From: Cyclospora cayetanensis
Taxonomy: Eukaryota; Apicomplexa; Conoidasida; Eucoccidiorida; Eimeriidae
Direction: 5' to 3'
NCBI RefSeq assembly: GCF_002999335.1
Contig: NW_020312125.1
Span: forward strand, 248,001 to 312,000
DNA length: 64,000 bases
Positions 34,999 through 46,614 of this stretch are shown one piece after another. The notes under the pieces were generated by a model. That model had not been told where the DNA came from. It was given only the letters and a program-made list of their open reading frames with translations, and ran no database searches. Position 1 is the stretch's first letter. Every line of letters begins with the position of its first letter. The translations under genes were made by a program, and so were the position numbers.

Positions 34999-37718
34999 CT
35001 ACAAACCAGGAGGTTGACCATCTTCTTCGACCTGCACTCCCCCTGCGGACGCGGCGCTGTTGCGCCCCAACACCCACTGTTGCGATCGCTCGACTGGAAG
35101 CCACAAAAAACCTGCTTCGCTGCAGCTGTTTGCAGCTGTTTGCCGCAGTTCCTCAGTCAAGACGGCTGCGATAACGGTGGCTGCGTCGCTTCTAGTGCGG
35201 ACCTGGGGGTAGCAGGCAACGGCACAGCAGATATGCATGCAGCTGGAAGCAAACACGAAGAGCTGGACACGAACTCCCGCTCCCCGTCTGCGCAACACGA
35301 AAGAAAGACAGAAAAACCCTGTCATTAAGGAGCTGCAACAGCGGTGCTGCACCTACACCAACACGAAGCATGAGGCGCACACATCAACGAGAAAAAAAAG
35401 CCCGTCTCACAACAGGCGAAATACCTGGTCAGCCAGGGCAGAGTCGAACTGCCGCAGTTCTGCAGATGGCCGCGGCAGCAAAACACTGCGCAAGGTAGCA
35501 AAGAAATGTGCGGCAACCGTCACGCTGTCAAGACGTTTTAAAAGTTCCTCCTGTTGGCTTTGCTGCGTCGGATCCTGCCTCTGGTCATCGTAAGGGGTGC
35601 TGTAGCGCTCGTGTTCTGGGAAGATGAGTCTGTAGCAGACACACCCCTTGCAGAAAAGAAAGACTTATGGATTGCAGCTGCGGTGTCTTTGCGGCTTACA
35701 AGTCGCTGCTGCAACCCGTGTGCCTGCCACGAAGCGCTTTCACAGAGGAGGAGCAGATGCGCAGAGAACTTGCACAGTGGGAGAGCCGCCAGTTCTCACT
35801 TGAAAGGAGTTGTCGTGTGAACGACAGCCAGCAAGGGACCATCAGAGGGAAGAGGCCCCCCTTGTGGCCCTTCCTGCTGCTGCGCGAAGCTGCTCAATAC
35901 GATCTCCGTCACGTTCGGCGTCACAGACTGCAAGTCGCCTTCCTGCGGCTGGTCACTTGGGATAATTCGATTATCGGGTTGCAACAGGACGGGAAGGGCT
36001 GGGCAGGAGAAGGCTCTGAAAACGGCGGCAAAAGCAGCCCCCCCTCCGTGCGTGCGAGAAGAGACGGACAGCAGACGAATTGTGCAGCAGAGCCTTGCTA
36101 CTGCCGTCCATACAGCCGGGGTTGCCGGCGCCGCTGGACTGTTTTCGCTATCCATGCAACACACATTTGTGGGCAGCAGTCCGAGGGTGACAAGAGCAGA
36201 GACTGTCTCTGGTAGGCCGCAGGATGCGAAATTTTCTCCATTTGCCCTTGCCTCTGCTATGCTCTTTCGTGCTGCGGATTCCTCTGCCTCGCGGAGTCGT
36301 CTGCAGATGCCGATCAACAGCTGTTGCATGCCGTCGGCGCCTGTGCAGCCCCGCAGCAAAAGCAGCGTCAGAGGTGCAAGGCTTTTTTCCGCTTTTTTGT
36401 TGACAGGCCGGAGCGTCACTCAGCAGCAGCTGCCATGGCACGCCTAGCAGGAACAGGAGCACCGTGTTCGCAGCAGCTCCTCTGTTAGGAGCACTACACG
36501 CAGCAAAAAAGCTGGCACCCAGAGCAGCCGCAACAGCAACCACCCACCCTTCAAAAGCTGCGTATTGACACTGAAAGTCTCCCGTATAAGGTCCTTCTCC
36601 ATCTGCTTTAGGTCCAGTCCGTCTAACTCGCAACGTCCCCCCTCCTCAAAGACAACGGGCATCCCGCAAAGTCTCTCCCTGCAGCAGAAACATGTGTAGC
36701 AGAAACATGTGTAGCAGAAAGGGCAACAGCGAGACTCGACACTTGCACACACCAGTGCAAGGGGCCGCGTGCTAGCCAACTGCGAAGACGCATACCAGTA
36801 CGTGTCCACACTCTGAGCAGCAGATGGTAGTTGAGCGAAAGACAAAGCACCAGCAGCTCCCATACAGATGCTACACCACAAGGATCGGGCAAGTTCGTGT
36901 TGCGGATCGCGCTGCTCTGACTGCCGGCCATCTTGCTGCTCCCGTTGCTGCTGCTGACTGCCGAAGCCTAAACACCATATTAGCTGCTGTCGCTGCAACA
37001 TGGCGCATGCATCGAATCGCAGCTGTCTACTTTTAAAAACACACCCACTGTGGCGGTACGAGCAGCAGCAGCGACACGCAAAGGGCGTGCGAGGGATGCA
37101 CAGACCTTCGGAGAAACGGAAGAGCAGGCAGCAAGAAACGCAAAACGCAGCAGTTCGCATTGCAGGCAAGCGGACAGCACCTGACACACAAGACACAGAC
37201 ACACAATACAGACAACACTTGCGGCCCCTCACGTTGCGTCTGTCTGTCTTTCTCTCTCTCTCTCTCACTCACTCACTCACTCACTCACTCACTCTCTCTC
37301 TCTCTCTCTCACTCACTCACTCACTCACTCTCTCACTCACTCACTCACTCACTCACTCACTCACTCAGCTGCTCGTCCTGAAAGAAAAAGGAACGGTTGC
37401 TAGCTGCTTTTGAGAGAGCAGCGTACTGACCTGCTGCAGCACTTGTTGCCGCTTCCATTCGCACTGGAAGAGAGCGGAGGCGGCAGCAAGAGCGGCGGTG
37501 TCCTTCCCTGCGTCTGCGGCTTCCAGTGTTTTAATGAGGCACAGCTGCTGCTGCAAGCTATCCCTGTGAGATCCCAGTTGGCTCGTTAAGGTGCCCCTCT
37601 CCTCGGACGCGATCCACTGCAGGTCGGCAAGCAGTTCTGACGTTTGCATTTGAGGCCATGGTGGCGAACGGGCAGTTTGAGGTCCCCTGGGGTGTCCGAG
37701 AGGTTTGGAACTGCGCAT
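34999..37718 (-). CDS. Hypothetical protein, six exons, unrecognised
   Basis: Six exons join in phase throughout: 37718-37431, 36992-36751, 36678-36548, 36418-35800, 35629-35425 and 35202-34999, about 562 residues. Strong splice pairs include CAGCAG|GTCAGT, TTGAAGG|GTGGGT, TTTCAA|GTGAGA, GACCAG|GTATTT and ACCCCCAG|GTCCGC. Exon 5 has no in-frame Met and so could not be found from start-to-stop frames. The protein starts Ser/Pro-rich, has a Leu/Gln-rich helical part (residues ~40-95), a moderately hydrophobic stretch (about 130-160), a long helical Ala/Leu-rich middle and a Gln/Asp-rich end. I do not recognise a family. The donor of exon 2 (GT|GTGTGC) is weak, and the frame stays open above ATG 37718, so an upstream exon is possible. 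Intron 1 carries the CT/CTCA microsatellite and intron 2 a duplicated polypyrimidine tract. The gene model is probable; function unknown. Confidence 0.6.
37245..37369. repeat. (CT)n / (CTCA)n microsatellite
   Basis: About 125 bases of CT dinucleotides alternating with CTCA tetranucleotide runs, in blocks that themselves repeat. It lies inside intron 1 of the unrecognised minus-strand gene, roughly 60 bases past its donor site. Confidence 0.95.
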
Positions 37719-39310
37719 TCCTGCTGCTGCCGGTGCTGAACGCTTGGAAAATCGCGCGTTCAGGATGCAGATGGCAGCTACACTTGCAGGACGCCTGAGC
37801 CCAGTCTGGAAGAACTCATTTAAGGGCTTACTCTGCGACGTCAAGGCGCTGCCTCTAAGACAGCCGAGGATATATCAGTGAGAGACAGAGTTGCGGAGAA
37901 GGAGAAGTAGCTCGTTAAGGAGTGAAAGAGAGCACAGCTTAACGGCGAGGTCTCGCCGCCTATTCTGACGCGCAGCACAGTTAACGCAGCCGCTAGGGGG
38001 GCAGAGCCGTTCTTGCAGGCAGATTTATTAATTTTACTACAGTACGGATATCAAGTAACTAGCTTTTAGCCATCTGTCAATTCAACATTGAAGCGAATTT
38101 CGAGCATCTTGCGCCGCAGGGGCTTGTTGCAACGCTGGATATCGCCATGGGGCTGCATGCCTGTCGGCGGTCACTGACCTGGGGTTGGAGATCGAGGCTT
38201 ATTTTGTAAGATCTCCACATTTTATGGAAAAGCGTTTACCTGTATTCTCATTAAAAAGCAAAGACAATAAGATCTAGAGCTGCATGACCCCTTATTGCGC
38301 GGCATGCGACCCTTCCCCCCCTCCCCCCCCAGTGGGCAGCTCTTGGCAACTTTCGAACAGTGAAGCTCTTTGTCCTTGGAGCTTTGCCTGCGGTGAAAGA
38401 CTTGAAAGTTTCGGCCTTTAGTGGCTTACCAAGCGAGAGGCGTTCTAGCCTGCAACGCAGCCGCCCCCGAACCACGGCGTCTGGGGTCACTTGTTTGGCA
38501 GAATCCGCTCAAACGTCCAACCAGCAAGTGGCCCGTTGAAAATCCAAGCGCACGATCATCTTCTTTGACAGAAGGCTTTTACAAACAAACAAAGAAAGAC
38601 TGCGGGCTTCCAGACACGGGCAAGGCGGAGAGCGGTAAAGCGTCGCTTCTCATCGATCTTCCCTTACTTTGGCACTAGGTGCTCTAGCGGCAGCTGCGGC
38701 AGCAGAGCGGTGATTCCAGAGTAGCAGGATCAGGATGCGTGGAGGTGCGTGCGCTTTGTTCTTAACAGAGCAGTGAGCCAGCGAAAGCCTCCCCCTCCCC
38801 TCCCCTCTCCCTCCGTTGCTTGCAGGGTGCTACGATCGGGGGATCGCACTAGCTAAGGATACATGTATATATATGCGGTTTCAGCTTCTTCATGAGATAC
38901 ACACATTAGGGCTTCCCTCGAGCTCCTTAAGGCCAGAGAGGGCATTTGAAGGGGGGGCCTGGACAATCGCAATACCCTCACTGCACCAAACATCGGAATA
39001 TCGCCTGCTTCGACCCAGAGCCTGCCAGATACAGCAGCGCAGCTTCTTCGGTGCTGGATTCAGCAGATCTAGCGGGAGCGGAGAAACACCGCATTTGGCA
39101 ATACAGCCAGATCGCAGCAGGGCAGCAGTGACAGGTTCCCTGGCTCAGACGGGGGCAGCTGCTGCTGGAGGGGCTGAGAGAGTGGCAGGCAGTACAGACC
39201 GAGCAGTGCTTCTAGCGGCGCAAGCCTGGTAGCACTTGTGGCATGCAGACAGAGCTATCGCCAACGGCAGCAGCTTCAACCTCCGAAGCAAAGGAAAGCA
39301 ACGCACCGCA
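37719..39310. promoter_or_regulatory. Divergent intergenic region between two unrecognised genes
   Basis: Both flanking genes point away from this interval, so it should hold two promoters. Plus-strand frames at 38816-39232 are open for up to 138 codons and may contain an upstream exon of the plus-strand gene, but no clear splice join was found. A C-rich run (cccttcccccccctcccccccc-type, about 38310-38332) is present. Confidence 0.35.
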
Positions 39311-42300
39311 ATGCCGCTTATGCAAACAGCGCTAGAAGCATGTCTAGGACACAAGGAGTTCCCTGTCTCACCCTCCGCAGCAGAATCACCACCATTCGCT
39401 AGCAGCAGCGAATCGACAGCAAGCAGAGCAGTAGTCGCCCTTTCGAAGCCACCAGCAGGTGCTGCTGCGGAGCAGGCAGCAGCACAGCCACCAGTCGCAC
39501 ACAGGGAGCCAGCGGAAACTGCTGTATCAACATTAGGCGAGCCCGATGAATCACGTAAGCGCTCGGGAGTCTATGCAAGTCGAGCAGTACTGCCTTCAGC
39601 TGTCGCCGTGGGTGCAGCTGACCACACAGACCTATTCCCCGCTGGAGCGGTGAAGCCGGGTGCAGAGGCAGCAAGTGCGGAAGCTGCGGAAATTCGAGAT
39701 GCAAGAAGTCCAGCATGCGTGGATATAGCGAACGCAGCACTCTCTGCGGCAGTGACGGCTTGCTGTGAAGACGAGGACAGCTACATAGAAGCGGCGGCAC
39801 CAGCATCCGCATTGTCTGAAGGTTGTTCGGGAGAGCGGCTGGAGAATACCGAGTCTAAAGGGGGCCGTGAAACGTCTGTTTCTGGGGGTCGGCGTGCCGT
39901 TGGAAGGCGCTCTTCGCAAAAAATGAGAAAAGTCATCGTAGCAGAAGCTAGGGGCACCCAAGGAGAGGACGTGGCAGAGACGGAGGAGGCTGAAGTCAGC
40001 TTGAGCCTTCCCAGTAGTTTCCGCAGAAACCCCAAGAGGCACTGCAGAGGGCGCGCGGCCCCTCTTGCCACTACGCTGGAGTTTACTCGGATGCAGGTAT
40101 CCCACTGCAAGGCCTTAGCAGAGGTACGTAGGGATAGAGAAACTTCTCAAGGCCGAAGCTAAATTTACAAGCTGTGCCTCAGGGGGGAAGAATGGGGGGG
40201 GGGGGTGGCGGGGGTAACACGCTGCTCTGAGCACCGCTTGTCGCGCTTCTCTCTGCTCCACGTTGGTTGGCGCTGCAGCACAGCACGCCTGGGGGGCCCC
40301 TTTGTGCTGCTGCTGAAATTCTTATGTTGTGTTGCCTTCTTGCTCCGCTTTCAAGAAAATCGCATGGAGCACGACAGACTCGTTAGCGCTGCGTGAAAGC
40401 TTGGAAGTGCGGAAGGAGCCTACTTCCGGAGTGGGCCTTGGTTTATATTTGAAACGAGGTCTTAGGAGCTGCTGCTGCATGCAAGCCCAGGCCGTAATGG
40501 AGGCGGAGCACCGTCTGCTCCCACAGCTGCTGCAGCAGCTGCAGGAGGAAAAGCTGCACCTCGCGAAGCAGCAGCGTGGACGCCGTGTTAGGGAAGTGCA
40601 GGGAGACGGCAGAGACTACACCGAAGCCACGCGTGCTGAGGCGGCAGCCGCTGCAGCAGCAGCAGCAGCAGCAGCAGGAGGGGCTGCCCACAGATCTGCA
40701 GCTGCCTCGCGGGCTGCAGCGGTAAGCGGGAGTGCGCGTCGTGCAGCGTGCAGCTGCAACACCACGAGCTGCTTCAGGGTCTTGTGCTTCCGAGGAGATG
40801 CTGTGCTGTCGCCTTTCAACTTCATGTCGATCTCCGGAACAGGTGCTCTCACTGCAGAGGAGCAGATCGCACTCATGGCGCCCGAGGAGAACGCAGGCAA
40901 GGCCTACGCACGCAGAGGAGGGGGAATAAAGACACACACGCGGAGCCAATAGTCAAGGCCACAGAGGGAAGGGTGCAGAGAGGCGCATGCCAGAAGAAAA
41001 AGACAACACTTCTGAGAAGTGAAGGGAAGGCGTACAGTGCAAAGAGGGAGCGTTCAACAGTGACACACACACGGAGATACATAGAGAGATATAGAAATAG
41101 AGCTATAGAGAGAGATATAGAGAGAGATATATAGAGAGAGATAGAGATAGATATATACATAGAGAGATAGAGAGAGAGACACTGGGAGGAAGGGCCAAAT
41201 ATGGAGGAGAAGCAGTGCGTTTTGACATTGGACTCGAGCAGAGAAAGGCAGCCGGGCGGAGGCAAGAGGCGCGATTGGGGTGTGCGGAGTGTGCACTGCT
41301 AGACTTGTTGTTTTTATTCGGTGTGCTGCTGTAGGTTTTGAGCCTTACCAACATCTAAGCCCGGCTTTCACCCTCTCGGGGCATGACTTGCCTTTTAGCC
41401 TGCAGCTTCAGGCGCACCCGTATCTCTCTTCTGAGCTGATGGCAGACGTCATGGCCATCTACGCAAACCACTACTGTGCACTCCATTGCAAAGGATTCTT
41501 TGAGCAGGCAGACTCAGAAGTCCCCTGTATTGTGGTGAGGCGCCTCGCAAGCCGCCGTTTGCACTAAAGCACCCCACCTAGAAGGCATACACGGGCAAAA
41601 TTTTGCACGGTATTTCGCCGCCGGCCCTTTTATATGCGCTTGGACAGGGAGAGGCGGGTAGAAAAGGCGGAATTTCAAATCCAACCACCACAGATAGACA
41701 GCTGGTCTGTAAGGGTCTGCGTAGGCAGGGCTACTGAAGAGTGTCTGCCTTCCACCAGTCGTGATGTTGAAGGCACGCTCGAGTGCAGGAAGAGGCGAGA
41801 GTGCTTCGTCTAGGTGGAGGAGGACCTCGCTAGTCCGGTTGATGGAAGCTTTAGGAAGCTTCCCCCCTACGACTCCGCCGCTCCAGGTCTGTGTGGGCTC
41901 ATTGTGTGCGGTTGTGAGCAGACCAGACCAGGACACCTGTCTGAGGGTTTTTTTGGGGTCTTTTACGGCTACAGAAGTGCAACCAGTTTCCCCTGCGCCT
42001 TCCCTGGTTGCGGCCATGTGTGCCTCCCCCACTGTCGGTGCTACGAAATAGAGAGGGTGTGGCGCTGCCTTTGGACTCTCCATCACCGTAAGGCCGCTGA
42101 CCTTGTCGAGGCACCCTAGGGGACCCCCTCCTGTCTGCCTCTCCCGAGCAGTAAATGTAGCCCGTAAACCGCCTAGAACAACTACCCACCAACCGCTAAC
42201 TACACTCCCGCAGCCTGTCGGCATAGAGGGCTCGCCCTCTGCTGTAGCACCTTGGTTAGTCTGCACGGGGGTGCATGCACGGGTAGAAGCAAAGTGTATT

Positions 42301-43084
42301 GCCTCAGTAGATTTGGGGATACGTCCTTTCCATGCACATTGGAAGGAACAAGTGCTAGAAGCGGCTGGGGGGCCTCAATTTGCTTTCAGCCGGCTGCAGC
42401 AGATGCCACTTGCTGGGGCGTGTGCTTTCCTTAAGAAAAGTAGCGCCGACGGGCATGCAGGACAGAGAATAGCTCGCTCTCTCTCTCTTTCTACACTGTC
42501 TTTCTAAGGATGCTAGCGACAGACAGGGCGACAAAAAAGCTAGATATCACTTAAGCGCATAGTCCGTTGAAGCTCCGAAATCCTTCTTAAATGTTCCCCA
42601 TGTGCCCCTTTGTTTGCTCACAGCGTCAGCGCCTTCCACCCCTGAGCGCTACGCAGGGAGAAAATGAATCCACAGGGGCAGTTGAAGTCGCACATCCTAA
42701 CAGCTGCAGCGGGGATTGGGGAGCCAGATTCTCCACACCAACTCCAAACATGGAGAGTTCTCTTAAAAGGGCCCTAGTTGAGCCCGTCATAGTGTGGTGA
42801 GCCGCTAGAAAGCTCGCGGAGCCTGCAGGACCTTAGTGCTAATTGTGCCCTCAGCTTCAAAACTTTGTGCCGAACATCCACGGATCTGCATAGCGCAAAA
42901 GGCACTTAAACGCAAGTCAATTAGGGTAGTAAAAGTGAAGTGGCGTGAGCGAGGGGCTCTGCTCAGATGGAGCCTGACAGGGCAAGAAGTAAGGGGCAGC
43001 AGCAGGCACATAACGCCTGTCGAGGCAGCATACATAGGGAAGGGTGATTTGGCCATGCGCATACAGGAACGTCTCACAGATTAG
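39311..43084 (+). CDS. Hypothetical protein, probable five-exon gene, unrecognised
   Basis: Proposed exons 39311-40123, 40356-40896, 41335-41534, 42624-42796 and 42829-43084 (about 660 residues). Phases agree at every join. Exon 1 is Ala/Ser/Glu-rich and ends with a basic segment (RRAVGRRSSQKMRK); its donor GAG|GTACGT is strong. Exon 2 holds LEVRKEPTSGVGLGLYL, a Leu/Gln helical stretch and an Ala run of 13; it ends at a GC donor, CGCAG|GCAAGG. Exon 3 starts GFEPYQHLSPAF and includes the Cys/His-containing YCALHCKGFF. Exons 4 and 5 are separated by only 32 bases, so the frame may instead stop at 42800 (or after exon 3 at 41567). I cannot assign a family; the short SGVGLGLY phrase recalls the start of SET domains but nothing else of a SET domain follows. 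Exons 1-3 are fairly well supported, the last two less so. Confidence 0.45.
41075..41182. repeat. Purine-rich (GA/TA) microsatellite
   Basis: About 108 bases of agagatatag/atagagag-type motifs lie inside the intron 40897-41334 of the unrecognised plus-strand gene. Confidence 0.9.
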
Positions 43085-44289
43085 TGGAAAAAGAAACCCA
43101 TTAGCGATGCAACCAAAAATATGGAAAAATGCTCACCGTGATTATACGCCCTTGGGCGGCCCATACGGTTCGTATTGGCGTCTTGGATATTAACTGCGCA
43201 ACATGCAGCCATAAAAAGGCCCCAGATTGCCTTTTTGACATGCCATCTTCCTCATATATATTCGCCTTTCAGGAAGGAAAGACAGCTCTATAAGGGGGTC
43301 TTTAAAGTGCTTCAGCATGCATTTTAGGGGTCATTGTAGGGCTTGGGTCGTTGAATGCCTACGTCTGTTGTTTGGGTAAATGACCTCCTGGGACGTAAGG
43401 TTCCGCAGTTCGGTAAACCCCTTTTTGAAGGCCTTAGAGACGTTGGCTGCAAAGATCGCCGGCATCTGCGGTAGATCCAGCAGCAGAATGATGCTGGCAA
43501 AACCAAGGCTGCACAAGGAGGGGCAGACAGGCACACACGACACACAAACGTAACAGTGTACTATGCATACACCCCAAGGGACTGAATGGGACGAGTGGTG
43601 CAATACACAGACAGACAGAACCAACTGGGGCTCCGACAGCCATGCAGAGGCAGACCCTTCGGCGGCCATGCGCACGGGTCCCCTCAGGGGAGGCACGGGG
43701 TGAGGGGCCATTCTAGCCACATATGAACAGACACACGAGACAGCCTGAAGAGCCTACCCCGGACTGGTGGACATTTTTAAAAATAGAGAACAAAAGAAAG
43801 AACGGAGGATGCAACGAGCAGCCTTTCGCCGAAGGCCAGGGAGGAACCACTGTTGGGTCGCCGGGTAGATCGCCAGCAACCCTTCCTCAGGACAGTAGAA
43901 GATGGTACTGTGGATTATAGTGCTTAGTAATTCGAGGGAAATTTCACCGCCGGTGCCCCCAAGATTACAGCACAAAAGCCCTAGAAAGGCTGACAATCCG
44001 GGAGGTTTGGGGCTGTCTGGCCAGTCCCTGAATCCCATCCCGGGGGGGGCCCCTTGCTGGGGGCCCCTAGAGACACCGTTCGTCCTGTTGTGGAGCGCAT
44101 GACCTGCAGTGGCAATCGAGTTTCGTAAATACACAGTTGACCCTAGTTTTTAATTTGTACTTCAGGACTGTTGCTGCCGCTGCAAGATTTCCAGCGGATA
44201 GTGCTCCTTGACCGCCAAGCCATTGGTTTGCTACGTCATTCCACTGATGGACGAAAATTGCCCATATGGAGGGAAAGAGGAAGCCTGAT
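43085..44289. other. Mostly intergenic
   Basis: Apart from one possible minus-strand exon (43385-43508) only short frames are present. The right part borders the LTR-like copy C. Confidence 0.35.
43385..43508 (-). CDS. Possible single exon of an unidentified minus-strand gene
   Basis: A 41-codon segment is bounded by a good acceptor (ctgcccctccttgtgcag before 43508) and a donor CAGGAG|GTCATT. It reads as a hydrophobic strand (FASIILLLDLP) followed by an amphipathic, Lys-rich helix (VSKAFKKGFTELRNL), which looks like real protein. A 5' partner with matching phase 2 may end near 43635 (start Met in WLSEP-containing frame), but its donor is weak. No 3' partner was found. Function unknown. Confidence 0.25.
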
Positions 44290-44702
44290 TGGGGAAGTGT
44301 TGCGAACTCCACGGTAACAGTAGCAGTAACAACAGCAGCTGCTGCCTTATGCCTAATTCTAAAGGCATTACAACAAGTGTAGCGCAGCGGCCGAAGCTAC
44401 ATCTGAACACTTTCCGAAATTCGTACAAAGCTACTAAGCTGTTCCAAATAAAGCTTCCCCCTTTCCCTGCCCGCGACTCTCAGAGGTGTCGATATGAGGG
44501 GAAAGGGTAAGCACTCTCACCACTTGCAGGCGTAGCTGAGAACACCCCTGCACACACCATTACGTCTCCTTGTATCGAGCTAACTGTACTTTACAATAAA
44601 CAAGATGTCCGAACAGGCAAACCGAGTGGTCGATTCTTTGCTAATTTAGTTGAATATAACCAGTGCAGTAGAAAGTGCTCAAGTGTAGCTTAGCCCGCTA
44701 CA
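44290..44702 (-). repeat. LTR-like repeat copy C (3' LTR of decayed element 2)
   Basis: On the minus strand this repeat begins at 44702 with TGTAGCGGGCTAAGCTACAC and is preceded by GGGAAGGAAGG, a convincing polypurine tract. It shares blocks in order with copies A, B and D and, inverted, with E and F. The other end is set roughly where similarity to copy A stops. Confidence 0.7.
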
Positions 44703-46035
44703 CCTTCCTTCCCATTTCATAAAACTCGCCCTCATGTTCCCTATCCGTCCATCGAGACCAACTGCATGCAAGAGAGCGGAAGAGTTCCTGCCCTACAGCT
44801 ACTACCCACGCAGGCACAGACACGGAAAAAACATGAGACAAGCAAATTTTGCGTCAACTGGCAAGGAGAATATAGACGGAAAGAATGGCACATACACCAG
44901 CCAGCACCAACCAACACATCAAAATAATGAGACCACGGCGGCGCAGTGGCTGAGTGTCGTGGGAGCGTTGATATATGTGAGCCTTTCGCTAGGAGAAAAC
45001 AGAAGACAGGCAACAGGCGTGAAGAGAATCAGCATTGAAACTACCTCAGCTGTGACTTGCAACAAATACTACAATATCTGGATGTGCATACAGCCAAACA
45101 ATGCGGTGCAGTCGACTTCAAATGCCCACAAAAGGCGTAAGCAAGATTTTTGAGACAAAGTACCTGGAAGTGCCTACGCATAAATCTGAGTGTACGAAGC
45201 ACTTTAAAAATAGCAGCCGGAAGTTTCAAAGCAATACCCATAGCTGCAGATAGTTGTATCAGCCAGAGCATGCACTGGGAAAGGACGCTTTCAAAGGAGT
45301 GTGACTATGAGTACCAGTGCTATTAACCTAACAGACTCGCAAATTATCCAGCAGGCAACGAAGCTAGCAGTCTCACTTTCGCCAATCGCACAAGCTGGTG
45401 TTCCCCAGCATGGTTCACTAGATGGTTCTTGCCTAGTGTGTCCCAGAACTTCACAGTCCTGGAATCCAGCACGTCTAGGGATTTCCGTGGATCCTCCGCC
45501 TCCACACGAGTAACTTGGCTGTGCAACAAAGTCCGCGAGTAATTGGGGGTTTGAAACCTTGGTCAACCAATATTGATAGACCTGTGGCACCTCCAGTTTC
45601 TGGTGAAAATGCGAGTTAGAAAGAGCACTACTTCGCGACAAGATGGCAAAGGGTTTTAGCCACATGGCTGCCAACATTTCGCCTGCCCACCTTCTGGTGC
45701 ACTTCGTACAGCCTGTCGACCCATCAGTACCAAATCCCCGGCCTCGGAAAACCCAGCTTACCACTGCTAATCACAAAAACTCAAGGCTTGTTATTCTCTT
45801 TGAAGGCATCCATGCGGACTACTTAGTCCTCTCTGAATCCCTATGCTGCTCAGGGTGGCTACTGACACCGGTCTATTAGGCACAGACCCAAATTGAAGGA
45901 GCTCCCCTTAGCGTAGACCAGGGGAACCAGGGCTGCGGAAAGGACAGCCGGGAGGCGAGTGTGGACTGCAATATTGTTGACCTGTTTCTCAGAAAAAAGA
46001 GAACTAAGCCACCTAGTTGCTTTTTGGTCGTAGAG

Positions 46036-46614
46036 TCACATACACTGCAGAAGAGTATCGTTATTACTAGCTGGTTTCTCATTTGCCTCAGGTTGATTTG
46101 CAATGACCATGTTTTGGTCAACGTGTACGCAGGTCATAAAGGCAGGCCAGGACGCATTAAGGAGCTTCGAATCCATATCCGTAACGGTACGTCTGAGGAA
46201 TCCATGAAGTGTCCACACGTGAGGTAAAAAAAAGCGAGCGTTATTCTGAGCGGAACAGAGTTCGACAAGGAATGATATAGGCATATTTGCCCAACCTGTT
46301 GAAAGCAAAGTGGATGCCATCCTGGGCTTTGACTTCGAGCATTCCAACAACAAAGCCCATTGTTGATTTAGTACAAATCCTTTCAGGGGCCAGAAGCTTT
46401 TCCATAGGACCAGGGCGTCAAACTATTTTAGCCATCGACTGCTGAAAATCTGGGCATGACAGTCATACTCCTTTGCCAAGGACGCATCCCAGGTCACCAG
46501 AAGTAACGTGAGCTTTTTTCCTGGAGCTTGAATCCCACCGTGGCCAGCAATAAAGAAACTATGTGTTTGCGTAATCAGACACAGGAAAAGAAGTTCAGAA
46601 TGTACAAATGACAC
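46036..46614 (-). pseudogene. Integrase remnant, element 2 (zinc finger and catalytic core)
   Basis: The upstream piece (46614-46423) resembles the gypsy H2C2 region, with AGHGGIQ for GHxGxxKT and the WDASLAKEYDCHAQ stretch for WPGMxxDVxxYVxxCxxCQ. The downstream piece (46353-46036) matches the core: FLPHVWTLHGFLRRTVTDMD corresponds to FxxxVxxLHGxPxxIVSDRD, followed by the SWPAFM and HPxTDGQTE-like segment (NQPEANEKP). Key residues are partly lost. Confidence 0.75.

Noticed and set aside
40356..40500. Possible SET domain (SGVGLGLY phrase)
   Set aside because: Only the first short phrase fits; no NHS, GEE or post-SET Cys motif follows in any exon.
41514..42266. 250-codon minus-strand open frame
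   Set aside because: It starts with GTG, overlaps the third exon of a splice-consistent plus-strand gene, and has no recognisable motif. It lies mostly in that gene's intron.
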